A stretch of 64,000 nucleotides of DNA from Neorhizobium petrolearium (GTDB lineage: Bacteria > Pseudomonadota > Alphaproteobacteria > Rhizobiales > Rhizobiaceae). This document shows positions 23,232-31,658 of the stretch, piece after piece. A program made the translations under genes and the position numbers. Position 1 is the stretch's first letter. Every line of letters starts with the position of its first letter. The notes below the pieces were generated by a model. That model did no database searches and was not told the origin of the DNA. It saw nothing but the letters and a program-made list of their open reading frames with translations. The stretch lies in the NCBI RefSeq assembly GCF_017873175.1, contig NZ_JAGGJW010000002.1, forward strand, positions 1 to 64,000. Direction: 5' to 3'.

Positions 23232-24281
23232 CTATTCGTGCCAGGCCTTCCCCAAAACTCTGAGCCAGTTTTCCCGGCAAAGCTTTTTTAAATCTTCGCC
23301 AGCGTAGCCCGCTCCTCTGAGCGCCGCAACCAGATTCTGATTTCCTCCAGCATCATGAATCTCTTCGGGAATCGAGGCACCGTCGAAATCCGAACCGAGC
23401 GCCACGTGATCGATTCCCATGCGACCGACCATGTGGTCGACATGACGGATCATGTCTGAAAGCGGCGTCGAAACGTTGTCGCGGCCGTCGTCGCGCAGCA
23501 TGGTCACGGCATAGTTCAGACCGACGAGGCCGCCGCTCTCCTTGACCGCGTCGAGCTGCCTGTCGGTCAGGTTGCGGGCGACCGGAGTAAGCGCATGGGC
23601 ATTCGAATGGCTGGCGATCAGCGGCTGGTCGGTAGTCTTGGCGACATCCCAGAAGCCCTTCTCGGTGATGTGCGAAAGATCGATCAGGATACCGAGCCGG
23701 TTGCAGGCCCTGACGAGTTCGAAGCCGAGATCGGTCAGACCGGGACCGGTATCCGGCGACACGGGAAAGGCAAACGGCACGCCGTGGCCGAAGATGTTGT
23801 GGCGGCTCCAGACAGGGCCGAGCGAACGCAGGCCGGCGGCGTAAAAAACGTCGAGATTGCCGAGGTCCGGATCGATCGCTTCGCAGCCTTCCATATGCAT
23901 GACGGCGGCGAAAATGCCGTCTTCCATCGCCTTGCGGATATCGGCCGTGGAGCGGCAAAGCCGCCAGGCGCCGGCCCGGTCGAGGCGAAGGGCGATAGCC
24001 GCCTTTTCAAGCGCGATGGTCACGGACGGCGAATGGTCGAGAGGTGCAGCAAGCGGCGTTTCGTAACGGCCATCTGCGTCGGGCTCCTTCAGGATGAGGT
24101 CGCCCGACGGGATATAGATAGCGCAAAGTCCGCCGGCCAGCCCGCCGGCCTTGGCGCGTGGTCCGTCGATATGGCCGTTCGGCGTGCCGTGCATGAATTC
24201 GGCGATCGGGTCGCCGCCCGCCTTCATGTTCCGCCAGAGCCGCAGAAGCACATCGTTATGGCCGTCGAACACCAGTTCCAT
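23232..24281 (-). CDS. M19 (renal/membrane dipeptidase family) dipeptidase
   Basis: 349 residues of the zinc dipeptidase family. Metal ligands are visible in FDGHNDVLL (HxD near the N-terminus), HMEGCEAID (bridging Glu), and the His residues in DLSHITEKGF and ASHSNAHAL; ALGSDFDGASIPEEI is also typical. It hydrolyses dipeptides, in bacteria often with D-amino acids. The N-terminus MELVFDGHNDVL at 24281 is family-like, and no signal peptide is seen, so it is cytoplasmic. It links the purine gene set upstream (24372-32725) to the dipeptide importer downstream. Confidence 0.9.
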   Translation of the reverse strand: MELVFDGHNDVLLRLWRNMKAGGDPIAEFMHGTPNGHIDGPRAKAGGLAGGLCAIYIPSGDLILKEPDADGRYETPLAAPLDHSPSVTIALEKAAIALRLDRAGAWRLCRSTADIRKAMEDGIFAAVMHMEGCEAIDPDLGNLDVFYAAGLRSLGPVWSRHNIFGHGVPFAFPVSPDTGPGLTDLGFELVRACNRLGILIDLSHITEKGFWDVAKTTDQPLIASHSNAHALTPVARNLTDRQLDAVKESGGLVGLNYAVTMLRDDGRDNVSTPLSDMIRHVDHMVGRMGIDHVALGSDFDGASIPEEIHDAGGNQNLVAALRGAGYAGEDLKKLCRENWLRVLGKAWHE

Positions 24282-24371
24282 GAAGCTGTTCCCGATTTCC
24301 TGTGAAAATCCCCGAGGTGAGTGATCCGCGATCCTATTCGCCCGACGCTGTTTCGCAAGGCACAAATCGCC

Positions 24372-25049
24372 TCAGGCGGTCCAGTTCCCCTCGCCTGCCT
24401 TTTTCAGCATCGGGGTCCTGAAAACGCCGACGGTGCGCGACCGCCATTGCCGCCCGAAACCGTCCAGTTTGTCGTGCCAGCGTTCCGACTGCAGCATGGC
24501 GGCGCCGATCACCACTGGTTCGATACCGAGCGAGCCCATCAACTCAAGGCCTGACACGATCGACGCGCCGCTGGAGATGACGTCGTCAACCAGCGCCACG
24601 CGCTTGCCCTGGATAAGCGGAAGCATGCGTGGATCGACATAGAGCCGCTTCTTCTGTTCCGGCGTGGTGATGGAGGAAAGCGGCACCGACAGCGTCTCGT
24701 CGTACCAGAATTTCCGCGAGGTCCCGAGCGGCACGTAGCGCGTGAAGCCAAGGGATCGGGCGACGGCCGCGGCAAGCGTGAGACCAAGCGTCGGCAGGCC
24801 GACGATCACTTCCGGCCGATGGATGGCAAGCTTCGGCGCGAGATCGGCGGCAAGAGCATCCTGCACGTCAAAGCTCGCCTGGTTGATGATGAGAGAGGCG
24901 AGCGCATGCTCGCCGTCCGCAAGCGACCGGATCGGCAGTTTGATCTGCCTGCCGTCGTCGAGCGTCGCCGGGAAGAAGCCGGAAAACGGCCCTGCCCTGT
25001 CGAATGAGCCCGGCGGATGCACGTCCTGCCAGAATTCATGCGGCTGCAT
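24372..25049 (-). CDS. Type I phosphoribosyltransferase
   Basis: 225 residues. The PRPP-binding motif VALVDDVISSGAS is clear, followed by SGLELMGSLGIEPVVIGAAM. The segment VIVGLPTLGLTLAAAVARSL is the usual preceding part of the fold. It presumably converts a free nucleobase plus PRPP to the nucleotide. Its place directly after adenine deaminase (nine bases) and nucleoside hydrolase argues for a purine base such as hypoxanthine, but the specificity loop does not match a class I can name. A role in salvage is inferred from context. Confidence 0.82.
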   Translation of the reverse strand: MQPHEFWQDVHPPGSFDRAGPFSGFFPATLDDGRQIKLPIRSLADGEHALASLIINQASFDVQDALAADLAPKLAIHRPEVIVGLPTLGLTLAAAVARSLGFTRYVPLGTSRKFWYDETLSVPLSSITTPEQKKRLYVDPRMLPLIQGKRVALVDDVISSGASIVSGLELMGSLGIEPVVIGAAMLQSERWHDKLDGFGRQWRSRTVGVFRTPMLKKAGEGNWTA

Positions 25050-25057
25050 CGTCTTTC

Positions 25058-26848
25058 CTATTCGAGAATTTCGAGGATCGGTGATTCCAATAACCTGCCG
25101 CTAGTCACATCGGCAATGCCGCGATCGGTCTGATGCGGGCCGGGATTGCAGGCGAGCGTCGCGCCGAAACAGGCCTTGAACACGAGATAGGGCGGCTGCC
25201 AGTCGACAACACGGTCCATGGCGGATCGGATATTCCGGAAGCCTTCCGCCACCTCCTCCATCGGTGCTTCGGACACGAGGCCGGAAAGCGGCAATGGAAG
25301 GAGGGCCACGACCTTGCCGCCGATCGCCACCGCCATGCCGCCGCCAGTCCCGATGATGGCATTCGCCGCCGCGGCCATATCGGTCGGATCGAAGCCGAAG
25401 ACGGTAAGGTTGTGGCTGTCATGGGCAAGCGTGGTGGCGAATGCCCCTTTCCACCGGCCCCAGCCGGTCAAGAACCCGAGACGGGTGCGGCTGTCGGCGC
25501 GGCCGTGGCGGTGAGTGACCGCGATCAGGGTCGTTCCCTCCGGGGGTACCACGTAACCGTCGGTGACATCCGCAACCGTCTCCCCCCAGTTCGTGAAGCG
25601 CGGGCGATCGATCGTTGCAAGCCTGACCTTCTTCGCCGTAGCGGAAAGCTTGAAGTCCTCCGCCGTCAGCGGCTTGAGCTTGACGGAATCCCGAAGCGGC
25701 GAGGAATCGATGGCGGCCGCCTCGATCGCCATCGCGCCGTCGCGGGCAACCGGCGTGCCGCTGGCCAGCACATGCCGCGCGCGGAAATCCTCAAGGTCCT
25801 CGAAAACCACAATGTCCGCGCGGCGGCCGGCGGCAATCAGGCCAAGATCGGCACGACCGATCCGGACGGAAGCGTTGAGCGTCGCAGCCTGCAGCGCCCA
25901 TTCCGGCTTCATTCCATAGCGCACCAGCCGACGGACCACATCGTCCAGTCCGCCGCTGCTGACGAGATCGTCCGGGAAGACGTCGTCGGTGCAGAGCGTC
26001 ACGGTCTGCGGCAGGTGGCCGAGCGTCTTCAACGCTTCCACAAACTCAGGCAACAGGTGATCATGCGATCCCCGCAGTTCGATCGTCAGCCCCGCGCGCA
26101 GTTTGGAAAGAAGGTCGGCTCCGGAGACCAGTTCGTGATCAGAGGTCACTCCGGCCGCCATGAAGGCGGCGAGATCACGCCCCGAAAGGCCGCGCGCATG
26201 GCCGCAGACGAGTTTTTCGGAGACCAGTGCCGCCTGCACGATCGCGCTGATGCGCGGCTCGCGGTCGATGACACCGCGCATGTTCATAACCTCGGCAAGC
26301 CCGCCGATCTTCGGCCAGAACAGCATTTCCTCGACGGCCGAGACGTCGAAATCGGCACCCGCCACCTCCAGGCCCGGCGCCGACGGCACGCAGGAAGGGG
26401 CCAGAACGACCGCGCGCAGCGGCAATGGCTTGACCGCCTCGACGGCCCAGCGCACTCCGTCGACACCATAGACGTTGCCGAATTCGTGCGGATCCCAGAC
26501 GATGGTCGTGACCCCGTGCGGAAGCACGGTTGCCGCATAGGTGGCCGGCGTCACCATCGAGCTTTCGATATGCATGTGCGTGTCGATGAGGCCGGGCGAG
26601 ATGAACGCGCCTTTCGCATCGATGATCCGGGCGGCGTCAGAGCGGCTGCCGGCCTCGTGGACACTGGCGATCATCGGACCGACGATGCCGATATCGGCTG
26701 GCCGCAATTCCCCCGTCCCGACGTCCACCAATGTGCCGCCCGCAATCAGGATGTCGAACGGGGCGCCGCCCCGTGCAGCCGTAACGGCGCGGTCGCGAAA
26801 GGCCGGTTCAGTGAACTCCTGCACCGTTGCAATAATGTTCTTCACCAA
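25058..26848 (-). CDS. ade: Adenine deaminase
   Basis: 596 residues, the usual length of bacterial adenine deaminase. Metal-binding and active-site motifs of this amidohydrolase are visible: LIDTHMHIESSMVTPATYA (HxH), VWDPHEFGNVYG, CGHARGLSGRDLAAFMAAG, TSDHE and CTDDVFPDDLVSSGGLD. The C-terminal domain with SHNLTVFGFDPTDMAAAANA and GGMAVAIGGKVVALLPLPLS is diagnostic of the Ade family. It converts adenine to hypoxanthine and ammonia. It overlaps the nucleoside hydrolase stop by seven bases and is followed by the phosphoribosyltransferase, giving a logical path from nucleoside to base to nucleotide. Confidence 0.93.
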   Translation of the reverse strand: MVKNIIATVQEFTEPAFRDRAVTAARGGAPFDILIAGGTLVDVGTGELRPADIGIVGPMIASVHEAGSRSDAARIIDAKGAFISPGLIDTHMHIESSMVTPATYAATVLPHGVTTIVWDPHEFGNVYGVDGVRWAVEAVKPLPLRAVVLAPSCVPSAPGLEVAGADFDVSAVEEMLFWPKIGGLAEVMNMRGVIDREPRISAIVQAALVSEKLVCGHARGLSGRDLAAFMAAGVTSDHELVSGADLLSKLRAGLTIELRGSHDHLLPEFVEALKTLGHLPQTVTLCTDDVFPDDLVSSGGLDDVVRRLVRYGMKPEWALQAATLNASVRIGRADLGLIAAGRRADIVVFEDLEDFRARHVLASGTPVARDGAMAIEAAAIDSSPLRDSVKLKPLTAEDFKLSATAKKVRLATIDRPRFTNWGETVADVTDGYVVPPEGTTLIAVTHRHGRADSRTRLGFLTGWGRWKGAFATTLAHDSHNLTVFGFDPTDMAAAANAIIGTGGGMAVAIGGKVVALLPLPLSGLVSEAPMEEVAEGFRNIRSAMDRVVDWQPPYLVFKACFGATLACNPGPHQTDRGIADVTSGRLLESPILEILE

Positions 26849-27765
26849 CTCGCCTCTGCCTGCAATGTTTTGAGAATGAGATTTTTTGCCCTTTCGGCAT
26901 CGATCTCGACACCGTATTCCGCATTGAATGCCGCCCGCCCGGCACGCGTCTCGACGACGGTGCGGCCGCGTGTCAGCCCGCCCGCGAGCTCTACGTCGAT
27001 ACGTGCCGCGCGCCAGTTCACATGGTCCGGATAGGCGAAGGCGACCGCCGCGACGGCATCGTAGAGCGCCATCGCCGGCCGACCGCGGCTGGTGGCAATC
27101 TCAACGAAACCGGAGAGCAGGTCAGCAACCAGCCCGGCATTGCGGCCGCCCGCTGCCCGGATCGGCGCAATGTCCTCCGGCCCGCACAGCACCTTGCGGC
27201 AGAGATCGAGATCGACCATTCGGAACGGAATGTCGTGGGCAAGCACGATCGCCAGCGCTTCCGGATCGGCAAAAGCGTTGAACTCGGCGGATGCCGTGTG
27301 ATTGCCGGTCGTCACCCCGCCGCCCATCCAGGTGAGATCGGTGATCTTCGCCGCAAGATCGGGCCGCGCCAGCGCGATGGCCGCAATATTGGTGAGCGGC
27401 CCGAGCGCCAGGATGCACCGCTCGCCTTCACCCTTGTCGAGCCAGGAACAGAGCGCTCCGAAAGCATCGTTCTGAAACGTGTCGGCAGCCTCCGGCAGGC
27501 TGAGGCCGGAGGTCGGAATTCCGGTCTCGCCGAGAATGCCTGTTGCCGTCTCTAATCGGCCAAGCACCGGTGCATCACGCCCGACATGGATCGGGAAGGG
27601 CCAGACGAAGGCGGAGGCAGCGCCGGCGGCGTTGCAGCGGACATTGTCCAGCGGCGCATTACCGAAGGTGAGCGAGACGCCATCGATCGCAAGGCCCGCA
27701 TGCGCCGCGACCATGATCGCGGCGATGTCGTCGAAGCCCATATCGGTATCGATCCAGATGCCCAT
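26842..27765 (-). CDS. Nucleoside hydrolase (IUNH family)
   Basis: 307 residues. The calcium-binding Asp cluster DTDMGFDDIAAIM lies at the N-terminus in the family DxDxxxDD form, and SLTFGNAPLDNVRCNA is the next conserved block. The central LTNIAAIALARPDLAAKITD segment and the ASAEFNAFADPEALAIVLAH segment are also typical. It cleaves the N-glycosidic bond of ribonucleosides to base and ribose in the cytoplasm. Base preference cannot be read, but the adjoining adenine deaminase points to purine nucleosides. It starts three bases after the ATPase gene ends, within the same operon. Confidence 0.9.
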   Translation of the reverse strand: MGIWIDTDMGFDDIAAIMVAAHAGLAIDGVSLTFGNAPLDNVRCNAAGAASAFVWPFPIHVGRDAPVLGRLETATGILGETGIPTSGLSLPEAADTFQNDAFGALCSWLDKGEGERCILALGPLTNIAAIALARPDLAAKITDLTWMGGGVTTGNHTASAEFNAFADPEALAIVLAHDIPFRMVDLDLCRKVLCGPEDIAPIRAAGGRNAGLVADLLSGFVEIATSRGRPAMALYDAVAAVAFAYPDHVNWRAARIDVELAGGLTRGRTVVETRAGRAAFNAEYGVEIDAERAKNLILKTLQAEASW

Positions 27766-27768
27766 GGC

Positions 27769-28794
27769 TCAGGCGAACCTCGAAAGCGGCGCGGCCTTTT
27801 CGGCCGGCAGATCGAAGGAAAGATCGCTGCCCAGCGCATGCGCCGGCTGGCTCGCCTCCACCTCCGCCTTGATCGGGCCGAAAGGCGTATCGAGCAGGTA
27901 TTCGCGGCTATCGCCGGCGAAGGATGTGCCGCGCACGGTGCCCCGGAAAGGACCTGATCCCAGGGTCACCATACGCGGCCGCCAGGCCAGACCCGCCGCT
28001 GAAGGGGCCGGACCCGATAGGTCTATCAGACCGCTGCTGGTCTTCATCTTCCCCTGTTCGATCGGGAAAATGTTCTCGAAACCGACGAAATCCGCCACGA
28101 AAGAGGAGGTCGGGCGGTTGTAGATATCCTCGGGCGAGCCGATCTGTTCGATCTTACCGTTCTTCATGACCACAATGCGGTCGGCAAGCGCAAGCGCTTC
28201 CGCCTGATCGTGGGTCACGAAGATCATCGTCACCCCGGTTTCCTTCTGGACGCGCTGCAGTTCCGTGCGCATTTCAAGCCGCAGGCGGGCGTCGAGGTTG
28301 GAAAGCGGCTCGTCGAGCAGCAGGACCTTCGGTTCCATGACCATCGAGCGGGCAAGCGCCACGCGCTGCTGCTGGCCGCCGGAAAGCTCGGCCGGCTTGC
28401 GGTTGGCGAAGCTCGACAGCCCGACCGAGGTGAGGCCCGAGCGGACTTTGGCGTCGAGTCCGGTTCCGCGCATGCCCTTGAGCTTCAGGCCGAAGGCGAC
28501 GTTCTCGTAGACCGAGAGATGCGGGAAAAGCGCGTAGGACTGGAAGACCAGGCCGACGGCACGCTTATTGGCCGGCACGCGGGTGATATCGGCACCGTCG
28601 AGCCGCACATGGCCGGACTTCACCGGCAGCAGGCCGGCGATGGCACGCATGGTCGTCGTCTTGCCACAGCCGGAAGGGCCAAGCAGCGCAACGAGCTCGC
28701 CCTTGCGGATGGGAAGGTCGAGGTTCGCAACGGCGACGGTATCGCCATAGGCGAGCGTCAGCTTTTCGAGCGATAGGTAAGGCGCGTCAGACAT
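27769..28794 (-). CDS. ABC transporter ATP-binding protein (spermidine/iron-type)
   Basis: 341 residues. Walker A GPSGCGKTTTMRAIAG, Q-loop LVFQSYALFPHLSVYEN, signature LSGGQQQRVALARSM and Walker B VLLLDEPLSNLDARLR, then FVTHDQAEALALADRIVVMK. A C-terminal TOBE-like region (about 270-341) is present. The ATG at 28794 overlaps the permease stop by eight bases; an upstream in-frame extension lies inside that permease and is rejected. It drives the importer formed with the genes at 28787-31658. Sequence class says spermidine/putrescine/iron type, but the operon content argues for nucleosides or purines. Confidence 0.92.
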   Translation of the reverse strand: MSDAPYLSLEKLTLAYGDTVAVANLDLPIRKGELVALLGPSGCGKTTTMRAIAGLLPVKSGHVRLDGADITRVPANKRAVGLVFQSYALFPHLSVYENVAFGLKLKGMRGTGLDAKVRSGLTSVGLSSFANRKPAELSGGQQQRVALARSMVMEPKVLLLDEPLSNLDARLRLEMRTELQRVQKETGVTMIFVTHDQAEALALADRIVVMKNGKIEQIGSPEDIYNRPTSSFVADFVGFENIFPIEQGKMKTSSGLIDLSGPAPSAAGLAWRPRMVTLGSGPFRGTVRGTSFAGDSREYLLDTPFGPIKAEVEASQPAHALGSDLSFDLPAEKAAPLSRFA

Positions 28795-29569
28795 AGCGGG
28801 AAAATCCGAGGAAGCGTTCGGCAGCAAAGACAATGCCGATGGAAAGGAAGGCGAGCAGCGAGGAGAGTGCGGCAACCGACGGATCGAAGACGATCTCCAT
28901 ATAGGCGATCATGTCGATCGGCAGCGTGCGCACGCCCGGCCCGGAGAGGAACAGCGACACCGGCACCTGGTTGAAGCTGGTGACGAATCCGAGGATGAAG
29001 GCGGAAAGAATGCCGCCGCGGATATTCGGCATCACCACCCGGAAGAAGGCGCCAAGCCGGGAGGAGCCGAGCAGCACCGCCGCCTCCTCGATATCCGAGC
29101 GCAGGTTGTCCAGGCTTGCCGAGACCACCCGCACCGCATAGGGCAGCACCAGCGCCGTATGGGCAAGGAACAGTGCCGGCGTGATGCCGACCTGGAACGG
29201 CACGACGATGTAGCGGAGCAGTGCCAGGCCGACGATGATGCCTGGCACGATGATCGGCGCCGAGACGACCGTGCGGACGATTTCCGCCCCCGGCAGCTTG
29301 TAGCGGGAGAGCGCGTAGGAGGCAGGAATTCCGAGCATCAGCGCCGCCGCCGTTCCGCCGATCGCGAGGAACATCGACATGCCGAAGCTCGCCCGGAAGC
29401 TCTCCACCGTGAAGACCTTCAGGATCCAGCGCAGCGAAAAGCCCTGCGGCGGGAAGGCCAGCGTCTCTCCGCCGGAAAAGGAGGCGGCGACAATGATCAG
29501 GAAGGGCCCGATCAGGAAGCCCAGTACCAGGAAAAGCGTGAGGGGAATGAAGAGGCTGCGGGCGCTCAC
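28787..29569 (-). CDS. ABC transporter permease (PotC-like)
   Basis: 260 residues, six membrane segments, beginning MSARSLFIPLTLFLVLGFLI. The coupling loop is DNLRSDIEEAAVLLGSSRLG followed by AFFRVVMPNIRGGILSAFIL, as in PotC/PhnU-class permeases. It overlaps both the other permease and the ATPase gene, showing tight coupling. The protein would sit in the inner membrane and pair with the permease at 29566-30408. Confidence 0.9.
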   Translation of the reverse strand: MSARSLFIPLTLFLVLGFLIGPFLIIVAASFSGGETLAFPPQGFSLRWILKVFTVESFRASFGMSMFLAIGGTAAALMLGIPASYALSRYKLPGAEIVRTVVSAPIIVPGIIVGLALLRYIVVPFQVGITPALFLAHTALVLPYAVRVVSASLDNLRSDIEEAAVLLGSSRLGAFFRVVMPNIRGGILSAFILGFVTSFNQVPVSLFLSGPGVRTLPIDMIAYMEIVFDPSVAALSSLLAFLSIGIVFAAERFLGFSRYV

Positions 29570-30408
29570 TGCGGAACCCTCTGCTTGTTCCTGGCCGTGG
29601 CGACGCGTTTGAGAAGGATGTTCGCGGCAAAGCTCATGACAATCAGGATGAAGGCGATGACGCTCGCCGAGACGAAATTGTTGGAGACCGAGACCTGCTG
29701 GTAGAGCAGCGTCTCCAGCATCAGCACCTTGGAGCCGCCGAGAATGGCCGGCGTGATATAGGCCGTCAGCGAACCGGTGAAGACCAGCGTGCCGCCGATG
29801 ACGAGGCCCTCCTTGGTGAGCGGCAGGATGACCTTCCAGAAGACCTGGAACCAGTTGGCGCCAAGCACGCGGGCGGCCGGAACGGCATCCTTCGGCATGT
29901 TCTCAAGCGCCGAGATGAGCGAGATGATCATCAGCGGCAGGAAGAGCTGCAACAGGCCGACGAAGACAGCCGTCTCGGAAAACAGGATGCGCAGCGGCGC
30001 ATCCGTCAGGCCGACCAGTTGCAGCGCCTGGTTGACGATGCCGGTGCGGCCGAGAATGACGATCCAGGCATAGGTGCGGGCAACCGGCGAGATCATCAGC
30101 GGCAGCACGACGAGACCGGTCATCTTGCCCTTGGTGCCGGGCTCCAGGTTGACGATCGCAAACGCGGCCGCATAACCGAGCACGGCCGAGACGACGGTCA
30201 CGATCGCCCCGAGCCTCAGCGTGCGCAGGAAGACGGTCCGGTTCAGCGGGTCGGCGAAAAAATCCGTATAGGCGGATATGGTCCAGCCGCCGACCGGATT
30301 GCGAAAGCCGTCGGAGAGCAGGATCGCCACCGGCATAAGGAAGACCGCGGCGGCGAAGAATGCCGCAGGCAGTGCAAGCGCCAGCGCTTCGGCCCTGTTT
30401 TGGAACAT
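29566..30408 (-). CDS. ABC transporter permease (PotB-like)
   Basis: 280 residues. The N-terminus MFQNRAEALALALPAAFFAA leads into the first membrane segment; the coupling loop is ALENMPKDAVPAARVLGANWF followed by VFWKVILPLTKEGLVIGGTL. Upstream GGAGAAGACAAACC supports the ATG at 30408; the in-frame ATG at 30438 lacks a site. It is separated from the binding protein by 227 bases of palindromic repeats, which may act as an expression break. Confidence 0.89.
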   Translation of the reverse strand: MFQNRAEALALALPAAFFAAAVFLMPVAILLSDGFRNPVGGWTISAYTDFFADPLNRTVFLRTLRLGAIVTVVSAVLGYAAAFAIVNLEPGTKGKMTGLVVLPLMISPVARTYAWIVILGRTGIVNQALQLVGLTDAPLRILFSETAVFVGLLQLFLPLMIISLISALENMPKDAVPAARVLGANWFQVFWKVILPLTKEGLVIGGTLVFTGSLTAYITPAILGGSKVLMLETLLYQQVSVSNNFVSASVIAFILIVMSFAANILLKRVATARNKQRVPQ

Positions 30409-30474
30409 TGGTTTGTCTTCTCCAACCTGCTGCCTCAAATCCCCTAACTTGCGATTTCTAACACTTAAGCTTCG

Positions 30475-30620
30475 CTAAGATGTTGAAATCGCTTTCTCTC
30501 CCGCAAGGGGAGAGATAAAGACGCCGCGCTGCCGCGGGTCTACCTCTCCCTTGGCGGGAGAGGTTACAAAATCACGATCTTAGCTTTAGCTAAGTCGTAG
30601 ATTTTGTTGGTGAGGGGGTC
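30475..30620. repeat. Palindromic repeats between binding protein and permease
   Basis: Three inverted repeats fill most of this gap: CTCTCCC/GGGGAGAG around 30497-30515, CCTCTCCC (30543-30550) with GGGAGAGG five bases later, and CTTAGC/GCTAAG near 30581-30596, with further TTAGC copies at the left end. They belong to the rhizobial CTCTCCC...GGGAGAG type seen elsewhere in the window, and could stabilise the upstream binding-protein mRNA. Confidence 0.55.
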
Positions 30621-30635
30621 GCGGACATATCACCT

Positions 30636-31658
30636 TTACTGCCCGACCTTTTCGTTCCAGGTCTTCACCCAGCCGGCGCGATTGTCGAGCGCCACGGCGG
30701 AAGGGATGAGCTTCAGGCTTTTCGCCGTCTCCTCGCCATAGGTGAGGTTGTTGGCGATCGCGTCGGACAGCTTGACCTCCTTGTTGGCCGGACTGTCGAT
30801 CAGCTTTTCGGCAAGCTTCGTCTGGGTATCGGTCGAAAGCCAGAAATCCATGAACTGCAGCGCGAGTTCGCGGTTCTTCGAACCCTTGGTGACGACCATG
30901 ACGTTCATGCCGCCCGTCTGGCCTTCCTTGGGATTGGCCCAGGCGATCGGCATGTCGAGCTTGGTGAAGGGAGCCCAGGAGAAGCGACCGATGGGTGCTG
31001 CCCAGATTTCCTCCTGCTGCATGAGTTGCACGAGTTGCGAGGATTTTTCATAGAAGGTGACGATCTCGCCCTTCTTCTCCCCGACCGCTTCGATCGGAGC
31101 CGCAAGGTCCGGCGTGTCCTTGCCGAGCGCAAGACCCAGCATGTAGAGCGCCGGCGGCCCCTGGTTGGTGGTGACGTTCGGCCAGGCGATATGGCTTGCA
31201 TATTCCGGCTTCAGGAGATCGGCCCAGGACTCGATCTTCATCTTGTCGGAACGGTAGGCGATCGAGGTCGCGTAAAAGGTATAGCCGACGCTCATACCGT
31301 CGCCGTTCGGGTCTTTCGCAACGTCGTAGATCTTGTTGAAGTTGGAGAGCTTCGCCGTATCGACCTTGTCGATCAGGCCGGCGCGGGAAGCGGCCAACGC
31401 GTCGGCCATCGAGACGACGGCCATGTCGACCATCGGATTGGCCTTGTTGGCCTCCAGTTTGGCGAGACGTTCGACGCTGTTGCCGGTCTCGACGACGAGC
31501 TTGCAGCCGCAGATCTTTTCGAAGGGGTCGTAGACGAGCTGCTTGAATTCATCCTGCGCGAAGGCATAGACGGAAATCGTCAATGTCTTTTCCTGGGCCT
31601 GTGCTGCGCCCATCGTGAGCATCAGGGCGGCGCCCGATGCGAGAATGACCTTTTTCAT
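30636..31658 (-). CDS. ABC transporter substrate-binding protein (spermidine/putrescine class)
   Basis: 340 residues. A signal peptide, MKKVILASGAALMLTMGAAQ followed by A-QEK, directs it to the periplasm. Mature segments ICGCKLVVETGNSVERLAKL, GYTFYATSIAYRSDKM and the C-terminal GWVKTWNEKVGQ fit the PotD/thiamine-type solute-binding fold. Two cysteines (CGC) near residue 50 may form a disulfide. The ATG overlaps the LacI stop by four bases, so regulator and importer are co-translated. Ligand inferred from operon neighbours: purine nucleoside or base, not proven. Confidence 0.88.
   Translation of the reverse strand: MKKVILASGAALMLTMGAAQAQEKTLTISVYAFAQDEFKQLVYDPFEKICGCKLVVETGNSVERLAKLEANKANPMVDMAVVSMADALAASRAGLIDKVDTAKLSNFNKIYDVAKDPNGDGMSVGYTFYATSIAYRSDKMKIESWADLLKPEYASHIAWPNVTTNQGPPALYMLGLALGKDTPDLAAPIEAVGEKKGEIVTFYEKSSQLVQLMQQEEIWAAPIGRFSWAPFTKLDMPIAWANPKEGQTGGMNVMVVTKGSKNRELALQFMDFWLSTDTQTKLAEKLIDSPANKEVKLSDAIANNLTYGEETAKSLKLIPSAVALDNRAGWVKTWNEKVGQ

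Noticed and set aside
25133..27034. 633-codon open frame on the plus strand opposite adenine deaminase and nucleoside hydrolase
   Set aside because: It is antisense to two genes with clear catalytic motifs, has low-complexity Arg/Gly/His-rich text and no ribosome site; high GC content creates such frames.
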